DNA of 64,000 bases from Ulota crispa (lineage: Eukaryota; Streptophyta; Bryopsida; Orthotrichales; Orthotrichaceae). Shown here one piece after another: positions 45,035 through 55,984 of this stretch. The notes under the pieces are model-generated. The model saw only the letters and a list, made by a program, of their open reading frames with translations, did no database searches and was not told where the DNA came from. The stretch's first letter is position 1, and every line of letters starts with the position of its first letter. Where the stretch lies: positions 14,418,539 to 14,482,538 of the forward strand of contig OY987248.1 in the NCBI GenBank assembly GCA_963920765.1, read 5' to 3'. A program made the translations under genes and the position numbers.

Positions 45035-48000
45035 TCATACAATGTTCAGCATAGAGAGCAGCTTCTTTTTTTCTTCAGACCGTCTCCAGATCTCCCGGGT
45101 CCGCTTGCGCCTCCTGAATTTGGTCCGTCGATTTAGCCATCTCGTGTAACTACGGCCTTGCTTGCAAACAATGAAGTCGTTCAGGTCGTCGAAATTTTCA
45201 GATGTCTTCTCAAGTAACAACACCTCGGCCACGAAAGGGTTACCCTCGGCCTCCGTAGGAATCTCCGAGGTTGTATCGTCTGCTCTCTGCCTACATTTGC
45301 GAATGGGCCTAGCTTCACGAGTTCTTGCAACCTCGGCTTCGTCTGCAGGTTTTCTACAAGAAGCACGTGGAAGTGGATTAACAAAACAAACTTCAAAGAT
45401 CAGCACATGGAAGTGGATTAACAACAAACTTCAAAGATCAGCACATGGAAGTGGATTAACAACAAACTTCAAAGATCGGTAGCAATAACAAGCCAATCAG
45501 TGGATCAAGTGCTTCAGTCAAGAGCACAGCCAAATACCAACCTCTCTGGAGAGTCAGTAGGAGGCTTTGTTGGACAACTTCGCTGTTTCATCAACCTTTG
45601 AAGGATAGGCAATGTTGAGGGCCGCAGTTGCTGTTTTTCCAAACTAGTATTTACAGGGCACGGCTGATGCTCTGCAGGTTCTTTATCTTCATCTTGACTC
45701 TGTTGCCGTTCAACATCTGCAAGGCGTGGTTGGAATTCTCTCTCATCTGGACTCGGCTGCTCTTCCAAGAATTGCATGCCATGATCAAAATTCTCCTCCC
45801 CGAAATTCCTGGAGGATCGATTAACACAACATAGTGAGCTGTCAATGCAAAATAAGAGGAAATTGAAATACTATAAACAACAAACCATTCCATGTTATAA
45901 CAATAAACCATTCCATTGTTTCATTCCGAGAGTTATTCAAGTTCAAAGATCTGCAAGAACCTTCAAGATGTAGCGAACAAAATGGTAATAAAAGACACCT
46001 GTCAACTACAACTTCTTGCGGAGTATTCGGTCTTTTCCTGGCAATCCGCCTCTTGTTTGCGGGGATATATTCACGCCAGTCATTTGTAGAAAATACTTTG
46101 TCCATATATTCACAGAAATCGTTCAAAAATTTACTGATTTGTAAAATGATTGAAACAGCATTGGCACCTAAGATCTGCAAGAGAAAAACAATAAATGAAA
46201 GCTTGAGAATTCAACATCTTTGAACGTACCAAGTCTACTTCACAATTTCCTAAATCTTAAGAAGATTATACAAAGAGTTCGCTAATGCGCTTCAGACACA
46301 ACCCCCTGGAACCTGTTTGAACAAATCTTACTCACAGATTAAGGTCTTCTAATCTGTAAGACAGGATTGGAGCACTGTAGAGCACCAATCATCTTCACGG
46401 TATGCTGTGTGGATCCTAGAAATAATAGGTCATGGTAAGCTGGTGTATATTGTAAAGAGCCACAACAAACTCTATACATCCAGAGCACAGGAACAACGAA
46501 GAATAAGCTGATGTAACAAACATCCCCTAATTGCTATGGAGACACGCTCTGACCTTTTAGCAACAAGAGAATTTACCTCTAGAAGATCCGGTTCTTCGAG
46601 AAACCCCTGTAATAAACTGATGACCTTTCTTGCATAACAACCAGGTGATGTTTTCAACTCGTTCTCTTCTGTCCAGGTTCTCTTTTGTCCACACTTGTGA
46701 ACGACTACTTGAGGATTTGACGTGGGATTCCTCCAACAGTTCTCCATTAGCAGAGAAATCAGCAACGATTCTAACAGTTCTAGGTACTCTCGTAACCTGT
46801 TATCAGAAATAGTAGTTTCAGCTTCATAATAGAGCATGTCTGTGAAAAACACCAGCACGTGCCCTACACTGCCTGCCGCTGTGACGTCCCCAGCACAAGG
46901 CAAACATTTATGAAAAGAGCCGATGAGACCCAGCCAAACGTCATCAATATCCTCGTTCGTCATATTAGCTGTTAGGTTGTCTTGAAAGGTTACCTCCATT
47001 GATCGAACTTTCTCCGTAACGAAATTCAAAGCTGAACGCATCAAGTGAAGCACATCAGCAATCAAGGTTGAGTGATCTTCTTCCCATACTGGTGTATTGT
47101 ACAGTTCTTTACCACAAAAATGAGTCCCGGATGAGCGTTCTATATTACCATCTAAATATCCGGACTTGAGGATACGATCAGTCTCTTGTCCAGGTTCGTG
47201 CCCTTGAATTTGCCCTTGATCATGGCAACATGTTTGATCGATACACTCTTCCAGCCCTTTCCGCAGTGTAGCATCATTCAACATTGACTCCAACGCGGCC
47301 TCGCATTCTTGATTCATCCGACCTCGGTGGCGCACGTAGTTCCAGAGACAAGAGGCCAGTAAAGTATTTGATACAGCAGCAGATGGTTGAGGATCATCAT
47401 TCAAATTACTGCTGCAGTTTGCGAGATGCGGTGCAGAAGCAAATTTCATATATAAAGAGACTGCCCTCTCAAGAACTGAAGAAACAAGCCACAAAGAAAC
47501 TTGCCGGCTGAGAGGATCCGACATATGATTTGTATTGAACTTACAGCGTTCAACGGTGTTGATATAACCTGAGATTGGGAATCGAGAGAACCATGTTTTT
47601 TGATGTTCCGCCTTCACTAGAGAGTGCAAGTTCTCTGGAGTGCACGTCGAATCTTCCAAAGCTTGAGAGACTACTCTAGTAACGTGCGACAATAAATACC
47701 GTGGCGCATTGGCAGTGATAACTCTGTCAAGTAACATCACTGCTGACTGTAAGCTCAGTTCACAGGCTCGTGTTCTTGGTTCATGCGGTCCTTTAGGCGC
47801 TTGGGTAGATATCATCACATGTGCAAGTATAGCCTCAAACATAAGCCGAGATGAACTCTGATTTCCCTCTTCTAAGTTGCCATCTCGTAGTAGAAGCAAA
47901 TGAGTCTTGGAACGGCACAGTAACTCATCGACGAACACCTGTGGAAAACAAGACCTCAACCGAAATCAGAAAGAGCTCATTTAACGCTGAGATAAGTTGT

Positions 48001-49725
48001 CAACACCAACCCGCCTCATCCACTCTTTAAACATGTTTTCAATTGATGTTCATCAAATTGGTACGATTAACATAAAACATTGCATTCTCTCAAGAGGAGT
48101 TCTCCTCAACCCTAAATAATAGATTTGTAGAGCCTTCAATAGATGATCAAATATCCAATAAGACAAAATTCCACGATCATGACTAAAACATCAAAATATG
48201 ACGAACAAAGCATAGGTGAATAGTCGTACCTCTAGCAAAGTGCAAAGCAATGGAGCTCTGTACGATACGATGTCAGACGCATCCTCGTCAGATGAATAAA
48301 CTTTGGTGGGGAGTAAGCAAGGTTCCTTAGGTGAACAAAGCTTCTGCAAAAGGTTATCCAGGCCTACTCCCATGGAATTTCGCAAACCAGTGTCAAAAAG
48401 CTCAATCAAAGGCAGCAACCTAATGCAGCAACGTAAAGTGAGAGCAGTCACTTTAAGTCCTTGAAGAGTCGAGGGGAAGGCACCGTGGTTTTCAGCAAGC
48501 TTCTCATTTCCAGCAGAAAAAAAGGGAATACAACGAGCAAGCTCCAGAAAAAGGACGTCATGCAAGGCCACCAGATCATCGTAGTTGATATAGACCTCTT
48601 TATCCCCCACGACGGCAGGCAAGGAAGCATGGTCTGTTGATGTAGGCGATGGATACTTGAACGAGGCCGCAGATGAAGAAAGAAAATAACAGAGGTGCTT
48701 AAGAACATCCGCCTTGAACTCCTGTGGTAAGCCAGACACATTTGCAAAACCAAGTGCATTCAGTAAGCGTCATTTTAAGGTATGTACACCCATAAGCGTC
48801 AAACTAAGGGTTTTGAACATGATGAGTATAGCAAATTATAGGATCCTATTAGGAACAGAAAAACAATGAGTTTGCACTTTTGAATGTATTATTTGGATAA
48901 TAAGTTGTGAATTTTTGAAGAGAAAAATGCCATTGCACCCATAAACACTATTAAGATTTCATGTTCAAATATTGTACATCCTTTTCATTACATCTATTCA
49001 CTTCCACAGATTTTCCAAAATTTCAGAGGTCACGGTTATGGGGACAGTGGTGCTTAAGGGAGTACATATCGATCACAGGTGCAGCTTCAACATTAACCTC
49101 CAAAACATTAACATCCAGGACATAAAACACAAGCTTTCCTGATAATCTAAGGAGAAACCTAACCTGGCTTAATCTCAAATATGCATAAACACGATTTTTT
49201 TCTCTCAGAAAGGAACTTTTCAAATAAAGCCCTTCAATACTCCGATGACCTTTTTAGCTTCCGAGAACATGCTAGTTTCTTGCCACTAACAATCAATATC
49301 GTTATAAACAACATTAACATCCAGGACATAAAACACAAGCTTTCCTGATAATCTAAGAACAAGCCTAACCTGGCTTAATCTCTAACATGCATAAACACGA
49401 CTTTTTTCTCTCCGAAAGGAACTTTTCAAATAAAGCCTTTCCATTCTCCGATGATCTTTTTAGATTCCGAGAACATGCTAATTTTTCTGCCACTAACAAT
49501 CAATATCGATATAAACAAGATGAGCAATAGGATTTTGTGTCCATTACGACCACGTACCGATTCCGCAACACGTAAAACGTCGACGAATTTCCTTAAAGAG
49601 GTGAAATCCTCAAACGACGAGACACGAACTCCAACTCCAACTCCTGGCACCTTCGTTTTAACGCCTTGTATCCACGGCTCCGTATGAGGATGCAATGTCC
49701 GAACCCCGCCATCATCCATTCCCAT
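45035..49725 (-). CDS. Unrecognised six-exon 927-aa protein, probably nuclear
   Basis: Exons: 49725-49558, 48721-48230, 47938-46577, 46174-45999, 45808-45542, 45353-45035, all GT-AG and in phase. Residues 1-56 come from exon 1. About 57-675 are a Leu/Cys-rich, mostly helical region without obvious repeats, of the sort seen in HEAT/ARM-like scaffolds. About 735-820 are acidic/Gln-rich and look disordered. The last 105 aa are strongly basic, with DLNDFIVCKQGRSYTRWLNR followed by an Arg/Lys-rich stretch that could be a nuclear signal or nucleic-acid-binding tail. No enzyme motif or membrane segment was seen. A chromatin, DNA-repair or cell-cycle scaffold is a guess only. The exon 1 to exon 2 join is the weakest, because a MITE lies in that intron 55 bp from the acceptor. 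Confidence 0.75.
45361..45480. repeat. Three ~39-bp tandem repeats beside the last exon of the 927-aa gene
   Basis: Units of AGCAC(A/G)TGGAAGTGGATTAA then CAAACTTCAAAGATC. They lie in the last intron, starting 8 bp before the 3' splice site of exon 45353-45035, so the branch-point/polypyrimidine region is repeated. Confidence 0.85.
48778..49068 (+). mobile_element. AGGT...ACACCCATAAGC MITE in intron 1 of the 927-aa gene
   Basis: Left end TA-AGGTATGTACACCCATAAGC; the right end is decayed (GGTGCTTAAGGGAGTACATA). The interior matches the complete copy at 58400-58718. The element ends 55 bp from the exon 2 acceptor. Confidence 0.8.
49105..49515. repeat. Direct tandem duplication, two ~206-bp units
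   Basis: 49105-49310 and 49311-49515 share ACATTAACATCCAGGACATA at their starts, TTTCCTGATAATCTAAG and CACTAACAATCAATATCG at their ends. It lies in intron 1 of the 927-aa gene, close to the exon 1 donor. Confidence 0.9.
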
Positions 49726-49788
49726 TCTTGTTGTTGCCGGAGCTACATCGTCCTACAAATTCATACTACTAAAATCATAATTCCCTCT

Positions 49789-50018
49789 GTAATATCACTA
49801 TCTGCACCTTTGTAATATCACTATCTGCACCTTTGTAATATCACATACTGCCTCCAATTCCTGCAGTCAAAGCTCAAGACCTTCAAATCATGTCATATAC
49901 CGATCACCCTCTGTAATATCACTATCTGCACCTTTGTGATATCACATACTGCTTCCAAGCCTCCAATTCCTGCAGTCAAAGCTCAAGACCTTCGAATCGT
50001 ATCATATACCGGTCACAT
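49789..50018. repeat. Tandem repeats upstream of the 927-aa gene start
   Basis: Units begin CCCTCTGTAATATCACTATC, with an inner TGCACCTTTGTAATATCAC doublet and CCAATTCCTGCAGTCAAAGC. Two full units of about 110-115 bp lie in the presumed promoter or 5' UTR, 60-290 bp upstream of the ATG at 49725. Confidence 0.85.
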
Positions 50019-50650
50019 TCCTTAAGTAGTTGCCAGAACTATTCGGATGTCAATAATCAGAATTGCACGAATTCAAAACACACGATATTTGGAAACAGAC
50101 AAAGCTCTCGCGTGAAGAACTAAGTGCAGACACACCACCAGCGATACGATATTCTTTTAAGGACGATAGGCATTTTATTATTAAAAAAAAAGATTACAAT
50201 GCAAGACGGCAATGCTCAATGTTTTTGCTGTGTTCAAAGGCTTCGCAGTTCCAATGCAATGCGCTCGAACTAAGACACGAGCAAACCCTGAGAAGAGGCA
50301 CCTGGACAAATGCAGGAATGGCAGCGGGAGAATGCATACCGAGCTGGAAGCGAGTTGGCCAACATCGCTCCGTTGTAAGGCGGAGGAGCAGCGAGGAAAT
50401 GTAACTTAGAGTGTGAGAAAAAAAAGACGAGGGAGGAAGAGCGATGGGGAGAGCTGGTGCGATACCGCAACACTAATGCTGTGACATTAGCGGGGAGCAG
50501 ATTAGGGTTTCGGGGACGGGGACGGGGACAGAGAAGACAGCATCGGTGGCTGCGAAGGGCTCACTGTTTATTGCACATAAGCTTATGGAGAAGTATACAA
50601 GTCGATCAACAACAACGATAACAATGAGTGTCAACAAACAAAGAATTAGG
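50019..50650. other. GC-richer island, no gene assigned
   Basis: GC content rises at about 50240-50560. GGGACGGGGACGGGGACAGA and, on the minus strand, GAAACCCTAATC (a common plant 5' UTR word) suggest a former or unrecognised gene start. Frames on both strands are short, without ATG-led recognisable proteins. Confidence 0.35.
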
Positions 50651-51466
50651 GGAAATTACAAATAGGGGCGTGAAAATGAAAAATATTCCATGTAGATTAC
50701 AAATAGGGACATGAAAATAAAAAACATTTCATGGAGATTGTAGATTATAAATAGGGGCATGAAAATGAAAAATATTACAGATAGGGGCATGTAAATGAAA
50801 AATAAATATTACAGGTGGATTATAGATAGGGGTATGAAAATGAAAAATATTTTAGGTGGATTACAAATAGGGCATGAAAATGAAAAATAATCTAGGTAAA
50901 TTACAAATAGGGATATGAAAACAAAAAATATTTTAGGTAGATAATAAATGGGGAAATGAAAATGAAAAATATTTCAAGTAGATTACAAATAGGGGCATGA
51001 AAACAAAAAATATTTCAAGTAGATTATAAATGGGGAAATGAAAATGAAAAACATTACATGTGTTTTACAAAGGGGCATGCAAATGAAAAATATTACAACA
51101 AATACAGGCACAAGTTCAAAATAATTTGTAAATTTTAGTAATTTTTTGGTTTGGATATCAGTTGATTTAAATGTATCTCAGTAAATGTTAGCTAACTTTC
51201 AAAAATATTAGAGGTCTTTCCAAAAATTATCATCCTCTTTAATAAAATTTCTTTATTTAGGCTTGATTAGGAGAGGCCTTTAAGTTTTTTGGAAGTTAGC
51301 TAACATTTAATGTGATATATCTAAATCAACCAATGTTCAAACCAAAAAAGATAAAAAATTTAATGAATCATTTTGAAATTGTGCTTCCTATTTGCAATTA
51401 ATTTGAAACAGTGCTCCTATTTGTGATATTTTTCATTTTCGTGCCCCTATTTTATAATTTCCCCAA
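50651..51466. mobile_element. AATTACAAATAGGGGC foldback element, copy 4, with expanded tandem subrepeats
   Basis: The left arm has about ten to twelve units of about 36 bp (ATTACAAATAGGGGCATGAA then AATGAAAAATATT). The right arm has only the basic inverted end (TGCCCCTATTTTATAATTTC). This makes it about twice the size of the copies at 18598 and 42013. Confidence 0.75.
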
Positions 51467-52414
51467 AAAAATAATGTGACTATAAAGTGAAAAATATGTT
51501 ATGTGAAGCATCAATAATGCACAGAATGTTGGCAAGCAAGATCAATAAATAAATTGGTTGAGATACGACATAAACTATTCACTCGATAATCTTCATTTTT
51601 AATAAGTCATTAATTCAACAAACAAGTGTCGTATTTTTTTTCTTTAAACATACAAATAGCTTTACAATGAAACTTTGTGATTTTTTTCATAAGACTATGA
51701 AGTGACCAAAATAATAATTGACAAATGATGCTTTTGAAGAAAAAACAATTCAATAATTGTCAAAATCATTAGTGACTAAGAAACCGAACTTTGATAATTT
51801 ATCTATTTTGGTACCACCATTTAGTCAACAGCACTGTAAAATTTGCAATTTTGTGGATCATTGCCTAAAAGCTCTAGTTATCCTCCCGTTCTATTGTTTG
51901 AAAGGATGAGAAATATCTTTTTTAACTAACAAACATTGGACCTTGTAAAATTTGATACCAATGAGAGCATTTTTTCATACAAGTTAATCCATAGACATTT
52001 TCTAGAAGAAGAAAAAAAACATAAAAAATAAAAATGACCATTAAAATTATATAAATAAAAAACTGTAACATTTGTTGTCCCACCCCAAAGTCTTGCAATC
52101 GCGAATAAAAATAACCTACTTCCTTTAAAAAAATCATTACTAGAGGCAAGTGTGGTCTCTCTTACAAAAACTTTCTACTTCAAAGTGTGGCTAAGATTTG
52201 ATAGCTCTTGCCAATGACCTTAAATGGACAATTTGAAAAATTCAAATTAATGATACAAATTAAAGTGAAACTTTGAAAGGCCAAATGCGTCGTTGTTCCA
52301 ACGCCTTATAATGCATTCCAATGGCCTCTAGGCCTTCCAACAAGTTCTGATGACCCTAAGAGCATCCCTGCAACCCTGCATTTACCAAGGTCATTTCAAG
52401 TCCTCTTTGTTCAT
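51467..52414. other. AT-rich intergenic, nothing recognised
   Basis: No exon, RNA gene or terminal repeat was recognised. Confidence 0.5.
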
Positions 52415-52756
52415 TTAACCCCTAAACCTCTAGAAGGACGTTTTTCGTCCTTTGCTTCTGAAAAAACATTTTGCACGGCAGAAGAAAGTAGATTTTCATT
52501 TGATTTTTTCCCATAAGTGATTGTAAACACATGCTCCATCAAGGTAAAAAATAACTTCATCAAATATACTCATATTTTTAAACTATCCAAATTGTGAGCC
52601 CTTCCTATAATTTTTGTGAGATCAACATGTACTGTTCACTTTTGGAGTTAGTTGGGCACTTGTTGCACCAATCATAGTTCTAAGATCCTTGAAAATCACT
52701 ATAGAAGTCACTGTAGTGGGCTGGCCATGGGGATGAGCCTGACATTTAAGGGTTAA
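52415..52756. mobile_element. piggyBac-type MITE with TTAA at both ends, copy 2
   Basis: TTAACCCCTAAACCTCTAG at the left and TTTAAGGGTTAA at the right, with stem AGGACGTTTTTCGTCCT 15 bp inside the left end. The same layout occurs at 60613-60967. Confidence 0.75.
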
Positions 52757-53064
52757 AAGAGGATGCTCACTTGTATCCCTAAGAGTGCAACTAGCTAAAT
52801 ATACTTTCAACCAATTACAAGTCAAGGAATTTGCAAAAGCAATTTGTAAGTTATGACAACTTGCTAATCCCAAGAGGAAATATAGCTTGTAGAGATCCCA
52901 TTCAAATATGGCTAATTTAAAGGGGAAGAAAAAAGTAAAACTAACATATACTAGAATTGATTGCTTATCATCCAAAAATCAAATGAGCTTGAACATTTGG
53001 AGGGTTGTAGGAGATGCTTTAAGCCTTCTAATACCCTGCATCCAAACGGCCCTTTCAATGGCCT

Positions 53065-53307
53065 TTAACCCTTAAAGGACAAGGTTACTATAATACGTAG
53101 TATGTATGATGTTGTATAACTGACATTTGTTACCAACAAAAAGTTTTAATTTAGGATCTTGATTACCTCATTAGAACAACATTGATTTATAGTCTAACAT
53201 TTTTGTTGATTTCAAATGTAATAAAGGTATACATACACTTCAAATACAAGAAAAAATACACCATATTGTACTGGTTGCAAAGGGCTGCCTCGTCCTTTAG
53301 GGGTTAA
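53065..53307. mobile_element. piggyBac-type MITE with TTAA at both ends, 243 bp
   Basis: TTAACCCTTAAAGGAC...and...GTCCTTTAGGGGTTAA. A diverged relative sits in an intron of the EF-hand gene (35829-36035). Confidence 0.75.
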
Positions 53308-53654
53308 TGATTTTTCAATACCTAACTTCACTTTCATTCCCTCCCGATACTTGTAATGTACCCAAAAACCTCGATGAAAACTTACCATTTTCTGGTAGTT
53401 TTTAATAGTTTCAAGCTTCGTGTCTCTCAATGAGCAATTATTAGTTTCAGATTTCAATTATTTTATTTTCATGTTTATTATTACAACTATCGTTTCGTCA
53501 CCTTTTTATAACATCTTTTTTGAAGTTGAAACAATATGAACATCTTCGTCTTTCAAACAACATTCCTCTACGTAACAATCCTCATTCTCAAGAAGCGCCC
53601 CACAAAAACTTAGCTCAAAACAGTCTTATTACCAACCTGGTTGGTTGCAACATA

Positions 53655-54244
53655 CTCCCCCTGTCCCATTATAAAGCTCCAAAAAACTTCCATGAGGGAT
53701 TAACTGAATTTTTAGTCTTTTTAGTCATTATGCTAATGACAAATACATTCTAGAATCAATATATCATCTATCAAATATCTGCAAAATTTCAAGTTTTTAA
53801 ATTGTCATTTAGATATCCAAATTCCATGTAAAAAGTATCATAATTGTGCATAGTTTATGAAGGCTGCCAACTCCTCATTGTTTTAGTCTTTTTACTATTG
53901 ACACATGTGTTCTAGAATCAATATACCATCTACCAAATGTGAGCAAAATCTCCAACTTTGATGTACGCCGTTTGGGCACCCAAATTCCATGCAAAAATTA
54001 CCATATTTGTACATGTTGCTAGCTCCTCATTATTGATGATTTCAAGATTAGTAGCAACAATGATACCTCATATGGGCAAGACCAAGCTTGTTAGGAGAGG
54101 AATGCTCTTTAATTGCTTAACTTACCCTCCTGAGATCATTGAACATGACAAAAACTTTTCAGCAATTGAAATTAGCAAAAGGGAGCTTTTTAATGGGACA
54201 AGAACTATGCCTAATTTGGGGCTTTATATTGGGACAAGAGGGAG
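53655..54244 (+). mobile_element. Stowaway/mariner-type MITE, long form (~590 bp)
   Basis: Ends CTCCCCCTGTCCCATTATAA and TATTGGGACAAGAGGGAG, flanked by TA (53653-53654, 54245-54246). Its interior matches, in inverted orientation, the element at 56162-56571 (ATCATTGAACATGACAAA; CACCCAAATTCCATG). Confidence 0.8.
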
Positions 54245-54246
54245 TA

Positions 54247-55984
54247 GGAAATAAGCAAAACGTCTTCCAGTCTCTACAAGAAAACAGTGCAAAGCAAAAA
54301 AAAAAACAAGCGCAAAATATGAGCAAACCATCGAAAACAAGAGAAAAGCCATTCAGAAACGAAGAAAGGCATCCAATCGGTTTAGGGTTTTAGAGGTAAA
54401 ACAGTCAATTTGAACCTATACCCCATATAGTGTTTTTCAGACTTTGAATCTTTCTTGGTATGAATTGACTTCCAGGTCAAGTTTCAAATATGAGTAAGGT
54501 AGAGTGCTCTAATTGCAACCCTTTCAAATAAAGTGTTTCATAGGTAGCTCAGGAATGGATGTGAAGTGGTCCTTGAATGAACCCCATAAAGTCATAAAAG
54601 AAAAGGTGTAGTTTATTGCAAGAGTTAATCATACTCCTTGATTTCTCCTCATCTCTTCACAAGTTACAAAGGGACAATTTATGGGAGACCTAAGTCACAA
54701 ATAAGCGTCTACTACAAAAAAAAAAAAACGAAAAACTTTGAAAACTCATCAACAATTCAATAATGCTTCAAAAAAATATGATAAAAATTGTGTTACATTT
54801 AGCATCCATTTCTCTTTGTCTGAAAATTAGACAAAAAACCTCTTGGCTTGAAAAGCCCATGAAAAGGCAGACCAGCCCGTAGAGTGACCGTTTTAGAGCA
54901 TACTACCTTAAACCCAAGTCTTGACCACAATGCCATCCCAATGTATTAACACCAAAATGTCCAAGAAGTTCTTTAGGGCCTTTCAAAATGATCCAGGATT
55001 TAGAACTTCCGCATTAGTGTAAACCAGTAAGTTCGAATTTTTCCAATTTTCAGCTCTCGACTAATCAAGTTCGTTCCGAGATTTCAATAGGATAAGGCGT
55101 GGGACATACTTTGAACTGCCCCTGAACCCTGTGACCTATTCTGACAACCACTACCAAAAAGCTCGGTAGATTTTCAGTACGTAAGGTTTTAATCACTCGT
55201 CAGAATAAGGACAAGCTACCTCTGAAGTATGTGGGATGGAACGCCCCAAAAGGAACAAGTATTCTCAACAATACGTAAGCTTACCTAGAACTAATGTCAC
55301 ACGACTCATATTGCAAGCTTTGAATTCGGATCACACAGAAACTATTAATCAGAATAGATCCACGTGATGCCATCGTTGAAGTGACCTACAGACTGAAATT
55401 TAATATGGTACGATGAAGGCTTGGAGTTACTTAGCTATTCAAAGCTCACAATTGAATATGCACAAGTGACCTTCAGTCTCAAACTGAGAACGAAAAATTC
55501 CTCAGTCAAAAATGGTGTATAAATGGGAAAAAACACAACAAAGCCGGTTTGCTACAATTTCCAATGCGCACAGCAGAGGACAACTCGAATGTTTGTGACT
55601 TACTCACAGGACCCTGCAAATTGCCATCAACAACAACTGAGTCACAAGTTTAAAAGAAACACGCCAAATTCTGACAGAATATTGCAATAGTCAATCTAGT
55701 ACAAACCCTAACTATTCCTGAACAATGCAAAAAAAGAAGACACAAAGCCTTGTTGGAGAGAGACTAGAGCACTAAGGTGCCACTTGCTAAGGCCGTAATT
55801 CGCAGCACATTCCGATAACAAGCCTTCAGGTGAAAAACTGGGGATAAAATGATATAAAATAAGTTACCTTGAATCTACAACAGTTGTTAACACAAGCTCT
55901 GTAGCAATAATGGTTATAGGATTATAAGCATTACGCTATCAAGTGATCAGAATACTGAACGACAGTGAAACTTTCTCTCAAAAA
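54247..55984. other. Intergenic, no gene recognised
   Basis: GC is a little higher than elsewhere after 54900 and a few splice-like sites occur (minus strand, near 55600), but no coherent protein emerged. 55860-55984 is duplicated at 56576-56700, flanking the MITE at 56162. Confidence 0.4.

Noticed and set aside
50063-50404. 113-codon plus-strand frame in the GC-richer island.
   Set aside because: It has no ATG at its start, no recognised domain, and frames on the other strand are comparable.
50651-51100. Regular short repeats resembling a CRISPR array.
   Set aside because: The units are contiguous variants without unique spacers, in a eukaryotic genome and inside a foldback element.
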